In this document: positions 4,055 to 5,137 of the stretch, piece after piece
Position numbering within the stretch: position 1 is the first letter of the stretch
Layout: each line of letters opens with the position of its first letter
Source of the DNA: Nitrospiraceae bacterium
GTDB taxonomy: Bacteria > Nitrospirota_A > Leptospirillia > Leptospirillales > Leptospirillaceae
Assembly: GCA_028064945.1 (NCBI GenBank)
Contig: JAPTWQ010000001.1
Location: 1 to 5,137 of the forward strand
Length of the DNA: 5,137 nucleotides
Direction: 5' to 3'
Position numbers and translations under genes: made by a program
The notes under the pieces: generated by a model
What the model saw: only the letters and a program-made list of their open reading frames with translations
Told to the model about the DNA's origin: nothing
The model's database searches: none

Positions 4055-4234
4055 ATGTCAAGGAATCTCGCCGATCTTTCCGAGAAAGATCTCGTGAGGG
4101 AAATCACGGGCCACCAAGCCGATTTCGACCCGTCCCGCCCGTTCGATCAATGGGCCGCTGTGGTGGGCCCGGAGGGGGCGATGGCCGTGGCGGCCACCCT
4201 CGATATCGCCCGAAGACTCGAGGAGGGGATTTGA
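4055..4234 (+). CDS. Small 59-residue early protein of unknown function
   Basis: I do not recognise this protein. It begins MSRNLADLSEKDLVREITGH, a likely N-terminal helix, then an FDPSRPFDQWAAVVGPEG segment (24-41) with a single Trp at 33, and a second helix AMAVAATLDIARRLEEGI (42-59). It is acidic and lacks a signal peptide or membrane segment. GGAAGGAAG lies five bases before ATG 4055, a convincing ribosome site. Its TGA overlaps the radC ATG by one base, so the two are made together. Two short helices on either side of a loop suggest a small helical adaptor, but this is only a shape guess. An upstream in-frame reading would extend it no further with a ribosome site. Confidence 0.7.
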   Translation: MSRNLADLSEKDLVREITGHQADFDPSRPFDQWAAVVGPEGAMAVAATLDIARRLEEGI

Positions 4235-4986
4235 TGAAAAAGGCCGGGGAGATCCCCTTCGAACCCATGAATTTACGCGAGAAGACGACATCCGAGCTTC
4301 TCACTCTCATTTCGGGATACTTTGTCGACGAGTCCCCCGAACTGCCTTCTCTCGCGAGGATGACGGTCGCCGAGATCCGGAAGACTCTTAGTATTCCGAT
4401 CGTCGCGGCCAGGAAAATAGAAGCGGCCCTCGAACTCGCCTCCCGAAATGTCGTTCTCCAGAAGAATGTCTCTGTCGAGTCCGGAGAGGATGTGGAGCGC
4501 TACTTTCGGGCACGGCTCGGACGGGAGGACCGGGAGTCCTTCTGGGTTCTGACGCTCAATCAAAAACATCGCATCATCGACCTCCATCGGATTTCCGAGG
4601 GAACACTCTCCATGACCCCCGTCCATCCTCGGGAGGTGTTTTCGAGAGCCATTCGGGATTCCGCCGCCGCTGTTATTTTTGTTCACAACCATCCGAGTGG
4701 CAATCCGGAGCCCTCACCGGACGATATCACCCTGACGGAACGGCTCGTAAAAAGCGGCGAGATCCTGGGGATCAGGATCCTCGACCATCTCGTTGTCGCC
4801 GCCTACGAATACACCAGCATCCGAGACAGGAGCCCGGATCTTTTTTCTCCCCACAACCCCGTCTTGGGAAACGGAAAAGCGGCAGAATCACGCGCTTATG
4901 TTTCGGAATCCCGACTCCCCTCTCTCTCCGACTTCGATGCGCCGGGGAGGGAGGGAGCTCTTTCCGATGAGCCCGACCTTTTATGA
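4234..4986 (+). CDS. radC: RadC-family JAB-domain protein
   Basis: ATG 4234 is chosen because AGGAGGGG lies five bases upstream and the codon overlaps the previous stop (TGATG). The open frame extends 97 codons further upstream but without family features. The protein has 250 residues. Residues about 14-72 correspond to the RadC/UPF0758 N-terminal region, ending in ARKIEAALELASRN. The JAB/MPN domain spans about 78-200 with the metal site HNHPSGNPEPSPDD: His151, His153 and Asp164, plus Glu134 in HPREVF. LDHLVVA (183-189) is the usual next strand. RadC proteins are common on phages and plasmids; a DNA-repair role was first proposed but the biochemical function remains unclear. Residues 206-250 are an extra Pro/Ser/Glu-rich tail not needed for the fold. 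The metal-binding residues are intact, so an active JAMM-type site is plausible. Confidence 0.92.
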   Translation: MKKAGEIPFEPMNLREKTTSELLTLISGYFVDESPELPSLARMTVAEIRKTLSIPIVAARKIEAALELASRNVVLQKNVSVESGEDVERYFRARLGREDRESFWVLTLNQKHRIIDLHRISEGTLSMTPVHPREVFSRAIRDSAAAVIFVHNHPSGNPEPSPDDITLTERLVKSGEILGIRILDHLVVAAYEYTSIRDRSPDLFSPHNPVLGNGKAAESRAYVSESRLPSLSDFDAPGREGALSDEPDLL

Positions 4987-4997
4987 GGGAGTTTTAA

Positions 4998-5137
4998 ATG
5001 ACACACGAGACCTGGATCCTGACCCATTGCGGCCACCACCTCGACCTCCATCGCCCCGATCCGGAGAAAATCGAAATCGAGGATATCGCCGTGGGGCTCT
5101 CCCGGGAATGCCGGTTTTCCGGACAAACCCGGGCGTT
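4998..5137 (+). CDS. YfdR-like HD-domain phosphohydrolase, N-terminal part (runs off right edge)
   Basis: The frame opens at ATG 4998 with GAGGGAG seven bases before it, overlapping the radC stop, and runs 46 codons to the edge. The visible part, WILTHCGHHLDLHRPDP (6-22), IEIEDIAVGLSRECRFSG (25-42) and QTR, matches the start of prophage HD-domain proteins related to E. coli YfdR, whose pattern is TxxGxxFDLxxPxPxxIxIxDIAxxLSxxCRFxGHTR. The metal-binding His and Asp of the HD motif lie beyond the window. Relatives act on nucleotides and are thought to clean up or adjust nucleotide pools during phage replication. Gln43 stands where many relatives have His. The family call is good; substrate is unknown. 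Confidence 0.8.
   Translation, partial: MTHETWILTHCGHHLDLHRPDPEKIEIEDIAVGLSRECRFSGQTRA

Noticed and set aside
3943..4233. Upstream extension of RadC to 347 residues
   Set aside because: The added 97 residues lack family features and overlap the 59-residue gene; AGGAGGGG marks ATG 4234 as the start.
4273..4692. 139-codon minus-strand open frame
   Set aside because: Antisense shadow of RadC.

Overview
The window reads as the control and early-gene region of a temperate phage or prophage in a bacterium with moderately high GC content. The phage assignment rests on the gene set: a CI-type S24 repressor facing a Cro-like HTH protein, a Rha regulator, a replisome organizer, a phage-type RadC and a YfdR-like HD protein. 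The host cannot be named from the sequence. Strong GGAGG-type ribosome sites, TTG starts and one-base stop/start overlaps (TAATG, TGATG) fit a bacterium.

Layout, left to right. Positions 1-1418 carry a leftward pair: rha, then a replisome organizer gene cut by the window edge. Inside the organizer gene, a dense GTGAC/GTCAC cluster beside an AT-rich inverted repeat looks like a replication origin. Positions 1419-2392 hold a rightward HicB/HicA toxin-antitoxin pair bracketed by a perfect 26-base direct repeat, so it looks like a cassette inserted between the Cro-like gene and rha. Positions 2393-2752 hold the Cro-like gene (leftward) and 2798-3478 the repressor (rightward), with overlapping promoters and an operator between them. 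A small leftward gene (3459-3680) converges on the repressor. From 3765 a rightward early operon starts: promoter-operator, a 257-base stretch without a clear gene, a 59-residue protein, RadC, and an HD-domain protein cut by the right edge.

How it may work together. The promoter of the Cro-like gene and the promoter at 3765 are the same element used twice: 25 of 33 aligned bases agree, with a consensus -35 box and an AAAC-N7-GTTT inverted repeat in the 17-base spacer. This looks like the two early promoters of a lambda-like switch, both held by one repressor. The repressor keeps the S24 serine, but it has Leu-Ser where related repressors have the Ala-Gly cleavage site and Arg where the catalytic Lys should be. 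It is therefore predicted not to self-cleave, which points to induction by some other route. Leftward early transcription would run antisense through hicBA before reaching rha and the replication gene.
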